The notes under the pieces: model-generated
What the model was told of the DNA's origin: nothing
The model's database searches: none
The model's input: the letters and a program-made list of their open reading frames with translations, nothing else
Assembly (NCBI RefSeq): GCF_018919265.1
Contig: NZ_JAHLQO010000005.1
Span: forward strand, 1-64,000
DNA from: Peptoniphilus ovalis
GTDB lineage: Bacteria; Bacillota; Clostridia; Tissierellales; Peptoniphilaceae
Direction of reading: 5' to 3'
Length of the DNA: 64,000 bases
In this document: positions 12,152-22,983 of the stretch, one piece after another
Numbering within the stretch: position 1 is the first letter of the stretch
Layout: every line of letters starts with the position of its first letter
Made by a program: the position numbers and the translations under genes

Positions 12152-12161
12152 GGCTATAAAT

Positions 12162-12189
12162 AAAAAAATCCTGCCAAATTTGACAGAAT
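12162..12189 (-). terminator. Intrinsic terminator after the DsrE-like gene
   Basis: Minus-strand hairpin: arms 12182-12189 and 12168-12175 (8 bp with G-U pairs, 6-base loop) followed by seven U. It separates the small gene from rpoBC. Confidence 0.85.
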
Positions 12190-12199
12190 TTCTTTACAA

Positions 12200-12523
12200 T
12201 TAAAGTCTTATATAAGCATATCCTTCGTTTTGAAGTTTTGCTATCTTTGTTATTACTAAATCTTCAATTTTTATTCCAGAAGGAATCATATCTTCAGATA
12301 ATTTATTTTGTTCAAGAGCGGTTTTTCCAATAGTTATATTAACTTTAGGATTTCCCAATACTCCGTCAAAATCAACTCCTGAATATCTGTTAAAAAGTGC
12401 TGCTGCCTTTGACATTGCAATGATTTCAATCTCTACATCATCATAAGTTCTTAAAATATCTTTGACATTTGAAAGAACCGCTTGCCATTTGTCTTGTTCA
12501 ACTACGTGAAAAATTACTTTCAT
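12200..12523 (-). CDS. DsrE-family protein
   Basis: A 107-residue cytosolic protein starting MKVIFHVVEQDKWQ. It has the alternating strand/helix pattern of DsrE/DsrF-like proteins (the COG1416 type): a beta strand, a helix with VLSNVKDILR, the EIEIIAMSKAA strand, and VNITIGKTALEQN. Some family members carry sulfur in tRNA thiolation or sulfur oxidation through a conserved cysteine. This copy has no cysteine, so a sulfur-relay role is unlikely. AGAGGTG ribosome site; monocistronic or the tail of the murJ transcript. Confidence 0.7.
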   Translation of the reverse strand: MKVIFHVVEQDKWQAVLSNVKDILRTYDDVEIEIIAMSKAAALFNRYSGVDFDGVLGNPKVNITIGKTALEQNKLSEDMIPSGIKIEDLVITKIAKLQNEGYAYIRL

Positions 12524-12581
12524 TAAATCACCTCTGTTAAATAATATTTTACACTAATAAAGAGGAAAAGAAAAGTCTTAT

Positions 12582-14102
12582 CTAAATTCTCTTTTTCCCA
12601 ATCTTTTCAAAAATTAGATTAAATATTTCTTTAATCTCATCTACTCTTAGAATTATTAAAAGTAAAAGATAAATAACTCCAGCCATTACGATGGAAATAA
12701 GTAGAGATAAATTACTTCCAAGCCTGTCAAATAGCATATTGTAAAATACTTTTGAGCCAACTGCCATTATAATAGAAGAAATTGTAATTTTAATAATATT
12801 TGTTACGAGTTTCTTGTCAAAGACATTTCCAATGTATTTAATAGATGGAAGATAAATTGTAATCGCTCCAATTATAAAAGAGATTGTAGTTGCAAGGGCA
12901 AGTCCCTCTATTCCCATTAATTTTGAAAGAATAAAACTAAGTATAATATTTATTCCAACGATTAAAACAGAATTTATTAGGGGGGTCTTGTTATCAGAAA
13001 TTGAATAAAAAACTCTTGATAAAATTTCTCGAACTCCAATTCCTATTACTCCAAAGGCATAGAAAGATAGTACAACTGCAGTAATTCTTGCATCATCAAG
13101 TGTAAACTCTCCACCTACAAATAATAAATTAACAATTGGTAGAGAATATGCGTAAAGTCCAAAGGCCGCTGGAATTACAAGAAGAAGCATATTTGAGAGC
13201 CCTTCTCTAAGTGATTTATTTAAATTCAGAAAATCTTTTTTAGATCCAAAGTTTGCCAGCTTAGGATATGTTGCAGTAATAATTGATGTTACAACAATTC
13301 CTGTAACAAATCCCTGGAGCTTATATGCGTAGTTAAGAATTGAAATTCCACCTGCAAATAATCCCGATGAAAGGGAACGAGAAATCATAAAGTTAATTTC
13401 AATTGCAGATGTTGAAATTAAAATTGGAAGAATGAGATAAAACATCTTCTTAATATTTTTATCTGCAAAATTTATTTTTAATCTATATCTGTAACCAGTA
13501 CTTTTAATTGGAAGAATAAAAATTACATATTGAAGTGTGAAAGATAGAAATATTCCAATTGCAAGATAGTTAATTCCAAGCTTATACGAAGCTGCCATTG
13601 CAGCAATTATAATTACATTCATAAGAATTGAGTGAAGAACTGAAACTATAAACTTCTCATGAATTTGTAAGTATGCTTTATAAATTGAACTTGTTGCAGT
13701 TACAGATATAGAAAGCATTGCAACTCTTGAAACAAAAACCGCAAGGTCTAGCTTCTCCCCTGTAAAACCTTCAGCCATTAACTTTACAAGAGGTCTTGCA
13801 AAAATTATAGAAATAATTGTAATTATAATAAAAATTAGCATAATTATATTTGCAAGATTCGATGTGAAATCATCAGCGCTCTTTTTGTTTTCTCTTTGTC
13901 TAATTTTGTCATACATTGGAATATAACCATTGGCAACAGCTCCACTTATTACATTAGTAAAAGTCATTGGAAGCTGAAAAGCGATTAAGAAAATATCTGC
14001 AATTATTCCAGCTCCAAAGAAGTATGCAAGAGCCTTCTCACGAAGAAGACCAAAAACTTTTGATAGAATTGTAATAATCATAAGTATATAAGAAGTTTTC
14101 AT
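12582..14102 (-). CDS. murJ: MurJ/MviN-family flippase
   Basis: A polytopic membrane protein of 506 residues with about 14 hydrophobic segments, the typical MurJ length. The N-terminal KVFGLLREKALAYFFG stretch matches the family signature around the central cavity, with FGLLRE and the following FGAG conserved. MurJ flips lipid II across the cytoplasmic membrane for cell-wall synthesis. Related MOP-superfamily flippases move other polyprenyl-linked sugars, so the substrate is inferred. A GGAGA ribosome site precedes the start. A promoter lies upstream, nested against a terminator. Confidence 0.85.
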   Translation of the reverse strand: MKTSYILMIITILSKVFGLLREKALAYFFGAGIIADIFLIAFQLPMTFTNVISGAVANGYIPMYDKIRQRENKKSADDFTSNLANIIMLIFIIITIISIIFARPLVKLMAEGFTGEKLDLAVFVSRVAMLSISVTATSSIYKAYLQIHEKFIVSVLHSILMNVIIIAAMAASYKLGINYLAIGIFLSFTLQYVIFILPIKSTGYRYRLKINFADKNIKKMFYLILPILISTSAIEINFMISRSLSSGLFAGGISILNYAYKLQGFVTGIVVTSIITATYPKLANFGSKKDFLNLNKSLREGLSNMLLLVIPAAFGLYAYSLPIVNLLFVGGEFTLDDARITAVVLSFYAFGVIGIGVREILSRVFYSISDNKTPLINSVLIVGINIILSFILSKLMGIEGLALATTISFIIGAITIYLPSIKYIGNVFDKKLVTNIIKITISSIIMAVGSKVFYNMLFDRLGSNLSLLISIVMAGVIYLLLLIILRVDEIKEIFNLIFEKIGKKRI

Positions 14103-14119
14103 TTAAAATCTCCATTCAT

Positions 14120-14154
14120 AAAAATTAAAAAGACTTGAGCCTTTTACTCAAGTC
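14120..14154 (-). terminator. Second terminator of the glycolytic operon, overlapping the murJ promoter start site
   Basis: Minus-strand hairpin with perfect 8-bp arms (14147-14154 and 14132-14139) followed by a U-rich tract. It begins one base after the -10 box of the murJ promoter. Transcripts started there would lack part of the 5' arm, so it should stop only read-through from upstream. Confidence 0.75.
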
Positions 14155-14183
14155 ATTATATATTTTATTATATTTAATTACAA
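14155..14183 (-). promoter_or_regulatory. murJ promoter
   Basis: Minus-strand TTGTAA (14178-14183), 17-base spacer, and perfect TATAAT (14155-14160). It lies between the two terminators that follow the glycolytic operon, about 50 bases before the murJ start codon. Confidence 0.7.
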
Positions 14184-14195
14184 GTTTTGAATATT

Positions 14196-14220
14196 AAAAA
14201 ATCAGCCCCTTAGGACTGAT

Positions 14221-14222
<2 letters not shown>
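14196..14222 (-). terminator. First terminator of the glycolytic operon
   Basis: Minus-strand stem of 8-10 bp (arms about 14213-14222 and 14199-14208) with a 4-base loop and a run of U. It overlaps the stop codon of the SixA-like gene at 14221-14223. Confidence 0.8.
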
Positions 14223-17415
<3,193 letters not shown>

Positions 17416-17419
<4 letters not shown>

Positions 17420-18159
17420 AAATTTTCTCCCGCTTTTATAATTTCAATAAAATCTTCAGATTTTAAACTAGCTCCTCCAACAAGAACTCCATCAATATTT
17501 TCCTTTGATAGAATTTCAACTGCGTTTTCAGGTTTAACTGATCCGCCGTATAGAATTCTTGTTGAATCTGCTTCTTCAGTATATTCTTCTATCAATGTAT
17601 TTCTAATTTCTTTACACATTTCTTCAGCATCAATAGAATTACAAGTTTTACCTGTTCCAATTGCCCAAATTGGCTCATAGGCAATTGTAATGTTTTCAAG
17701 AGTCTTTATATCTTTTAGAGATGCAAGAAGTTCATCTCTTACAAATTCAACTTCTTTACCTTTTTCTCTTATTTCTTCTGATTCTCCAAGGCAAAGTATG
17801 ACTTTAAGCCCCTCAGATATTGCTCTTTTAACTTTTTCATTTACTATTTCATTTGATTCTTTGAATATCTCGCGCCTTTCTGAATGTCCTATAATTACAG
17901 AATTTACATCAATATCTTTTAACATTTCTGCAGAAACTTCACCAGTGTAGGCTCCATTTTCGTATTGAGAGATATTTTGAGCTGCAATTTCTATTTCGCT
18001 TTTTAATTCTTTTCTTAAAGATTCTAGTGTCACAAAGGAAGGTGCAATTAATACATCTACATTTTTAAATTCAGAATTATTTAAATCTTTAGCAAATTTT
18101 CTAGCTTCAGATGAAGTTTTATTCATCTTCCAATTTCCACAAATATATTTTCTTCTCAT
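17416..18159 (-). CDS. tpiA: Triosephosphate isomerase
   Basis: Interconverts dihydroxyacetone phosphate and glyceraldehyde-3-phosphate. The 247-residue protein has GNWKMNK (catalytic lysine 11), the IGHSERRE histidine and the AYEPIWAIGTGK glutamate and loop 6. It ends with the ILYGGSVKPEN and GVLVGGASL phosphate-binding loops. It overlaps pgk and gpmI by 4 bases each within the glycolytic operon. Confidence 0.97.
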
Positions 18160-19343
18160 TCTTTATCACTAACTGCCTCTATACCTGGTAAAGTTTTTCC
18201 TTCAAGCATCTTAAGACTTGCTCCGCCTCCTGTTGAAATGTGAGTTAGTTTATCTTCAACTCCTGCCTTTTCAACTGCAGCAACAGAATCTCCTCCGCCT
18301 ACAATAACTGTAGCATCAATATTTGCTAAGATTTTTGCAAGTTCAATTGTTCCATGTGAAAATTCTTCAATTTCAAAAACTCCACAAGGTCCATTTAAAA
18401 TTACAGTCTTTGCACTTTCAAGTTCATTTTTTATGTCTTCTAAACTTTCTTTTCCTATATCTAAAATCATGTCTTCTAAATCAACGTCTTCAACTTCCTT
18501 AAGTTCTCCCTTGGAATCCTCCGAAAGTTCAGGTGCTACGATAACATCTTGAGGTAGTATTAAGTTAACATGATTTTCAATAGCCTTTGCCATAATCTCT
18601 CTAGCAAGATCTAACTTGTCATCTTCTACAAGAGATTTGCCAACTTCAAGACCCTTGGACTTTAAGAAAGTATTTGCCATTGCTCCAACAATTACAAGGC
18701 TATCAACTTTTTTAAGAAGTTCTTCAATTACTCCGATTTTATCTGAAACTTTTGCACCGCCAAGAATTGCAACAAAAGGTCTCTCAGGATTTTTTAAAGC
18801 CTCGTCAAAGTATTTGACTTCCTTTTCAACTAAAAATCCAACACATGATGGTAGTAACTCTGCAACTCCAACATTAGAAGCGTGAGCTCTGTGAGCAGTT
18901 CCAAAGGCGTCATTTACAAAAATATCTCCAAGTGATGCAAGTCTCTTAGAAAAGTCTTTATCATTTGCTTCTTCACCTTTAACAAATCTTAAATTTTCTA
19001 GAAGAGCAATTTCTCCACTTTTTAAATTTTTAACTTCTTCTACAACTTTATCGTCTACAACTTCTTTAGATGCAATAAATTTGACGTCTTTATTTAGTAT
19101 TTCACTTGCTCTTTTTGCAACTGGTGCAAGAGATAACTCTTCTTTGTATTCTCCCTTGGGTCTACCTAGATGACTTATAAGTACAACTTTAGCTCCAGCA
19201 TCAACTAGAAAATTTATAGTATCAGCCGCTTTTATAATTCTGTCGTCACCAGTAACTTTTCCATCCTTTATAGGTACATTAAAATCCACTCTTACAAGTG
19301 CTGTTTTATCTTTAAAATCAAAATCTCTAATAGTATTTTTCAC
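18156..19343 (-). CDS. pgk: Phosphoglycerate kinase
   Basis: Makes ATP from 1,3-bisphosphoglycerate. It has 395 residues: N-terminal RVDFNVPIKDGKVTGDDRI, the SHLGRPKG loop, LLENLRF, the hinge region GGAKVSDKI, and the C-terminal VGGGDSVAA and STGGGASL nucleotide loops. The start codon is GTG behind a GAGGTG ribosome site. It is the first gene of the operon. The usual partner gap (glyceraldehyde-3-phosphate dehydrogenase) is not in this cluster. Confidence 0.97.
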   Translation of the reverse strand: MKNTIRDFDFKDKTALVRVDFNVPIKDGKVTGDDRIIKAADTINFLVDAGAKVVLISHLGRPKGEYKEELSLAPVAKRASEILNKDVKFIASKEVVDDKVVEEVKNLKSGEIALLENLRFVKGEEANDKDFSKRLASLGDIFVNDAFGTAHRAHASNVGVAELLPSCVGFLVEKEVKYFDEALKNPERPFVAILGGAKVSDKIGVIEELLKKVDSLVIVGAMANTFLKSKGLEVGKSLVEDDKLDLAREIMAKAIENHVNLILPQDVIVAPELSEDSKGELKEVEDVDLEDMILDIGKESLEDIKNELESAKTVILNGPCGVFEIEEFSHGTIELAKILANIDATVIVGGGDSVAAVEKAGVEDKLTHISTGGGASLKMLEGKTLPGIEAVSDKE

Positions 19344-19384
19344 ATTACACCTCTTAAATGATTTTCGTCTTTTTTATCAATTAG

Positions 19385-19393
19385 ATTATACCA
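19385..19393 (-). promoter_or_regulatory. Extended -10 promoter of the glycolytic operon
   Basis: The minus strand reads TGGTATAAT, a perfect -10 (19385-19390) preceded by TGn, about 40 bases before the pgk start. No good -35 is present, which fits an extended -10 promoter. Confidence 0.6.
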
Positions 19394-19451
19394 TAAAATA
19401 ATTAATGTAACATTTATAGTAAGTATTTATAATAAATGTATATTAAATTAT

Positions 19452-19479
19452 TTGATTTTAGTTTTTTTTGTAATATACT
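19452..19479 (+). promoter_or_regulatory. Promoter of the microprotein pair
   Basis: Plus-strand TTGATT (19452-19457), 16-base T-rich spacer and TATACT (19474-19479), about 30 bases before the first microprotein start. It diverges from the pgk promoter. Confidence 0.55.
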
Positions 19480-19509
19480 ATGATAAATCAATAAAAAGGT
19501 GGCGAGATT

Positions 19510-19629
19510 ATGGCTAAAATTATTAAATTTTTAACCTTTCTAAATCCCTATGTGATTTTTAATATAATTGAAATAATAATTTTAATTTTAATATTGCAAA
19601 AATTAAAGGAAATTTATAATGATAGGTGA
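19510..19629 (+). CDS. Small hydrophobic protein (39 aa)
   Basis: Not recognised. A 39-codon frame with an AGGTGG ribosome site 7 bases before ATG. The peptide starts MAKIIKFLTFLNPYVIF, has one strongly hydrophobic stretch rich in I and L (about residues 14-29), and ends with a charged tail (QKLKEIYNDR). It lies with a second small gene on the opposite strand to all neighbours, between pgk and gltX, with its own promoter. A single-pass membrane peptide such as a type I toxin, a signalling peptide or a holin-like protein is possible. None can be shown from sequence. Confidence 0.5.
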   Translation: MAKIIKFLTFLNPYVIFNIIEIIILILILQKLKEIYNDR

Positions 19630-19633
19630 TTTT

Positions 19634-19768
19634 ATGGAAAATTATACAGAGGTCATGAGAATACTCAAGAGTATTTTAATATACTCAATCCCACAAATTA
19701 TAAAAATATACCTACTCATCAGAATTTTATACATGCTAAATAAGATAAAAAATAAACCCAGCGAATAA
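19634..19768 (+). CDS. Small amphipathic/hydrophobic protein (44 aa)
   Basis: Not recognised. A 44-codon frame whose ATG lies 4 bases after the stop of the preceding microprotein; an AGGTGA ribosome site overlaps that stop. The peptide starts MENYTEVMRILKSILIYSIP and has a hydrophobic, lysine/arginine-dotted middle and a polar tail. The last codons lie inside the terminator hairpin shared with gltX. The tandem arrangement and strong ribosome sites argue that both are translated. Function unknown. Confidence 0.5.
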   Translation: MENYTEVMRILKSILIYSIPQIIKIYLLIRILYMLNKIKNKPSE

Positions 19769-19778
19769 TGCTGGGTTT
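19754..19778. terminator. Bidirectional terminator between gltX and the microproteins
   Basis: Perfect 9-bp arms aaacccagc (19754-19762) and gctgggttt (19770-19778), 7-base loop, with U-rich tracts on both strands. It serves gltX on the minus strand and the microprotein pair on the plus strand. Confidence 0.85.
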
Positions 19779-19782
19779 TCTA

Positions 19783-21258
19783 CTATAGTGAATTTTTAAT
19801 TTTTTCTGCTCTTTCTATAAGTTTATCTTTTCCTAGTAGATAAATTATATTAGACATATCTGGTCCGTGAACATTTCCTGATATTGCTGCTCTTGTTGGC
19901 ATGTAAAGTGCCTTGCCCTTTACTCCAGAATCTTTTTGAACTTCTTTCATCAGTCCCTTGGCTACTTCTAAATCTATTTCATCGTGAGATTTTACAATTT
20001 TAATAAAGGAATCTAAAAGTGCCGGTACATGCTCTGCTTGAAGTTCTTCTTTTGCTGCATCTTCTGTGATTTCAATATCTCCAAATAAGAAAGAAATATG
20101 TTCTGGAATATCTTCTAACTTGTCAATCCCCTCTCTAACAGTGTCGATTAAAACCTTGTACCATTCAAAGTTATTTCTTATTTCTTCTTCAGTGATAAGA
20201 CCTGATTTTACTACAAATGGTATTGATAGTTCTGCAAGTTTATCTAAATCGTAGGATTTAATATAGTGTGAGTTAACCCAGTTTAATTTATCTGTGTCAA
20301 ATATTCCACCGCTCTTACCAACTCTATCGAAGCTAAATTTTTCAACCATTTCATCAAGAGTCATGATTTCTTCGCCATCTTCTGGAGACCAACCAACAAG
20401 GGCAAGATAATTTACAAGGCCTTCTGGCAAATATCCTCTATTTCTAAAGTCTTCAACAGATACATCGCCTTGTCTCTTTGAAAGTTTCTTTCTATCTTTA
20501 TTTAAAACTGTTGGAAGGTGAACAAATTCTGGTGCTTCCCATCCAAAACATTCATATAGATATACGTGTTTTGGAGTTGATGCAAGCCATTCTTCTCCTC
20601 TTACAATATGAGTTATGTCCATTAGATGATCGTCAACAATTACTGCTAAGTGATAAGTTGGGAATCCATCTGATTTCATAAGAACTTGATCGTCAATTTC
20701 ATCAGTGTTAATTGTAACTTTTCCACGAACTGCATCATTGAAAGTTATGTTTTTATCCTTTGGAAGTTTAAGTCTAACTACATATTCTTCGCCAGCTTCA
20801 ATTCTCTTTTTAGCTTCTTCAATTGGAATGCTTCTGCAAAGTCCGTCGTACTTAGGAACTTGTCCCTTTATTCTTTGTTCTTCACGAAGTGAGTCAAGTC
20901 TATCTTTAGTACAGAAACAGTAGTACGCATGTCCTTTCTCGATTAATTCATCTACATATTTTTGATAAATTGGAAGTCTTTGAGATTGGATATAAGGTCC
21001 TGCATCTCCTACGTCTACGATTTCTCCATCTTTTACAAATACACCTTCATCATGAGTGATGCCAGCCCATTCAAGAGATTCAATTAAATTTTCAATTGCC
21101 CCTTCAACATATCTAGTTCTATCTGTATCTTCTATTCTAAGTAAAAACTTGCCGCCATTTTTCTTTGCATATAGATAATTGTAAAGTGCAGTTCTAAGTC
21201 CTCCAATGTGTAGATATCCTGTTGGAGATGGTGCAAATCTAACTCTTACTTCTTTCAT
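19783..21258 (-). CDS. gltX: Glutamyl-tRNA synthetase
   Basis: Class I synthetase that charges tRNA-Glu, and tRNA-Gln in bacteria using the amidotransferase route. The start is set at MKEVRVRFAPSPTGYLHIGG, giving 491 residues. The ATG three codons earlier touches the AAAGG ribosome site. HIGG is at 17-20, and KLSKRQG is the ATP-binding KMSKS-type motif. It follows the SLH gene with no terminator between, so the two are probably co-transcribed, and it ends at the bidirectional terminator. Confidence 0.96.
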   Translation of the reverse strand: MKEVRVRFAPSPTGYLHIGGLRTALYNYLYAKKNGGKFLLRIEDTDRTRYVEGAIENLIESLEWAGITHDEGVFVKDGEIVDVGDAGPYIQSQRLPIYQKYVDELIEKGHAYYCFCTKDRLDSLREEQRIKGQVPKYDGLCRSIPIEEAKKRIEAGEEYVVRLKLPKDKNITFNDAVRGKVTINTDEIDDQVLMKSDGFPTYHLAVIVDDHLMDITHIVRGEEWLASTPKHVYLYECFGWEAPEFVHLPTVLNKDRKKLSKRQGDVSVEDFRNRGYLPEGLVNYLALVGWSPEDGEEIMTLDEMVEKFSFDRVGKSGGIFDTDKLNWVNSHYIKSYDLDKLAELSIPFVVKSGLITEEEIRNNFEWYKVLIDTVREGIDKLEDIPEHISFLFGDIEITEDAAKEELQAEHVPALLDSFIKIVKSHDEIDLEVAKGLMKEVQKDSGVKGKALYMPTRAAISGNVHGPDMSNIIYLLGKDKLIERAEKIKNSL

Positions 21259-21272
21259 TTTGTTCATCCTTT

Positions 21273-22895
21273 CTATTTAGCAGTAATTTCTAAAACTTGA
21301 TAATAAAACCATTGTTTTCTATTTACATCTTCAAAGGTATTCTTTGCGTATTTATCAAGAAAACTTTCGTTAATTTTTCTATCCAGTATTTTATTAAAAA
21401 TAGTAGCAGCTTCTGCTCTTGTAATGTTCTTGTCTGGATTAAATTTATTTTTATCTCCAACCATTATTCCATGGCTTGAAAGAGTGTTAATCGCCTTTGA
21501 TGCCCAGTGATTTTTCTTAACATCAGAAAAGTTCATTGGATTATTTCCCTCTTCAAGTTTTAGATAATTATTAATTAAATGAGCAAATTGTGCTCTAGTC
21601 ATGGCATTTTCTGGTTTAAAAGTTCCGTCCTCATATCCAGAAATAAGACCTCTTTTTTCAATAAATACTATATCATCATAGTACCATGCATTCTTTTTTA
21701 CATCTCTAAAGCTAGTGCTATCATTGGCCTTTGCATTAGGATCAATTATTCTCTTTAATACTGATGCTGCTTGTGCTCTTGTAATTTTTTCATTAGGAGC
21801 AAATTTTTTCTCAGAAATTCCTGTCATATAGGGTCTTCTTACAATATTTATTGATTTTGTCAGTTCATCAAGAGATTTTTCAATTTCTTCAGTTGAAACT
21901 TCTGTCTTTACAATTACATATTCAGCTGAAGCAATAGCTGCCTTTAATCTCTTTTCATTTTTATTAGTTGCCTTTGCAGTTGAAAGATTTTTTGCAAAAT
22001 CAACATAATCATTTAATTTTTCTAAGCTTTTAATAGTTGAATATATGTCTGTATAATTTTCTTCCTTATTATTAACTACTGAATTATTTTCATTTTTATT
22101 TTCAGTTTTGTCAGAATTATCTTCTTTAACAAGCTCTTTAGACTTATTAGCTTCTACCTTTGGTTTTACAATATACTCTAAAGCTGCATTTTTATCTTTA
22201 GTTTCTGAAACTATTCTAATTAGAGTTCCTTCTTTGAGATTATTAATCGCAACTTCAAAGTTTCCATTTTTGTCGGCTTTAATCTCATCATAAACTTTTC
22301 TGTCAATGGCAATTCTAACATTTGCATTTTTTTCAGTTTGACCTATTATGCTTTTAGAATCAGTGTAGACATCCTTTATTTTTAAAACTCCATTTTGAGT
22401 TTTAGTAGATGATTCTAAATTCTTTTGATCACTTTTAGAATCTCCACCTTTATCAACATAACTAATTACAAAGGAATTTTTAAGATTTGAGTTTGTAACA
22501 TCTTCCTTTACCTTAGTTTGAATTTCAAGATTGAGCTCATTATCTTTTATAATTGATAAATCATTGGCATTTACAGTTACAATATTTTGTCCCTTGCCCT
22601 TTATAGTAGTAGTTCTAACATCTAACTTTCCTTTAACTTCTTCACCTTTAACCATTTTAGTTTTTTCAACATCAAGTGATTTATCTAAAAGGAGAGTTAC
22701 AGAAAAAGAAGAATATTTTTCCTTGAAATTTTTAGGAAGATTTATAACTAGATTATATTTAAGTACATCCCCACTTTTTGCCTGAGAAACAGCGGGCTGT
22801 TCAAGGACTACTTGAATATCTTCTGCTGCAAAAACATTTATAGTAAGCAGAGAAAATAATAATATAGATAAAAATATTTTTTTCAAATTTTTCAT
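21273..22895 (-). CDS. SLH-domain surface protein with Ig-like N-terminal domains
   Basis: A secreted protein of 540 residues. The start is set at MKNLKK because the ATG six codons earlier is part of the AGGGGG ribosome site. A signal peptide (KKIFLSILLFSLLTINVFAA) is followed by two beta-rich Ig-like regions (about 25-150 and 165-250). Next comes a lysine/asparagine-rich linker and an FIVAR-like helical stretch. Three S-layer homology repeats occupy about 370-540, with ITRAQAASVLKR, MTRAQFAHLINN and ITRAEAATIFNK. SLH repeats bind pyruvylated cell-wall polymer, so this is an anchored envelope protein; ligand unknown. It precedes gltX by 14 bases. Confidence 0.85.
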   Translation of the reverse strand: MKNLKKIFLSILLFSLLTINVFAAEDIQVVLEQPAVSQAKSGDVLKYNLVINLPKNFKEKYSSFSVTLLLDKSLDVEKTKMVKGEEVKGKLDVRTTTIKGKGQNIVTVNANDLSIIKDNELNLEIQTKVKEDVTNSNLKNSFVISYVDKGGDSKSDQKNLESSTKTQNGVLKIKDVYTDSKSIIGQTEKNANVRIAIDRKVYDEIKADKNGNFEVAINNLKEGTLIRIVSETKDKNAALEYIVKPKVEANKSKELVKEDNSDKTENKNENNSVVNNKEENYTDIYSTIKSLEKLNDYVDFAKNLSTAKATNKNEKRLKAAIASAEYVIVKTEVSTEEIEKSLDELTKSINIVRRPYMTGISEKKFAPNEKITRAQAASVLKRIIDPNAKANDSTSFRDVKKNAWYYDDIVFIEKRGLISGYEDGTFKPENAMTRAQFAHLINNYLKLEEGNNPMNFSDVKKNHWASKAINTLSSHGIMVGDKNKFNPDKNITRAEAATIFNKILDRKINESFLDKYAKNTFEDVNRKQWFYYQVLEITAK

Positions 22896-22936
22896 AAAAA
22901 AAGACCCCCTCAATATTAATATTATACTAAAGGGGG
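22896..22936 (-). terminator. Terminator whose loop contains the SLH-gene promoter -10
   Basis: On the minus strand CCCCCU (from 22931-22936) and AGGGGG (from 22905-22910) pair around a 20-base loop, followed by UC and seven U. It would end transcripts from the purine permease gene. The 3' arm is also the ribosome site of the SLH gene, and the loop contains its -10 box. Confidence 0.55.
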
Positions 22937-22949
22937 CTTAACAATTCAA
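22921..22949 (-). promoter_or_regulatory. Promoter of the SLH protein-gltX unit
   Basis: Minus-strand TTGAAT (22944-22949), 17-base spacer and perfect TATAAT (22921-22926). The spacer contains the CCCCC arm of the upstream terminator, so the two signals are physically interleaved. The leader before the start codon is only about 20 bases. Confidence 0.75.
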
Positions 22950-22983
22950 TAAATCAAGATTTATGAATTTTTCAATTTAATCC

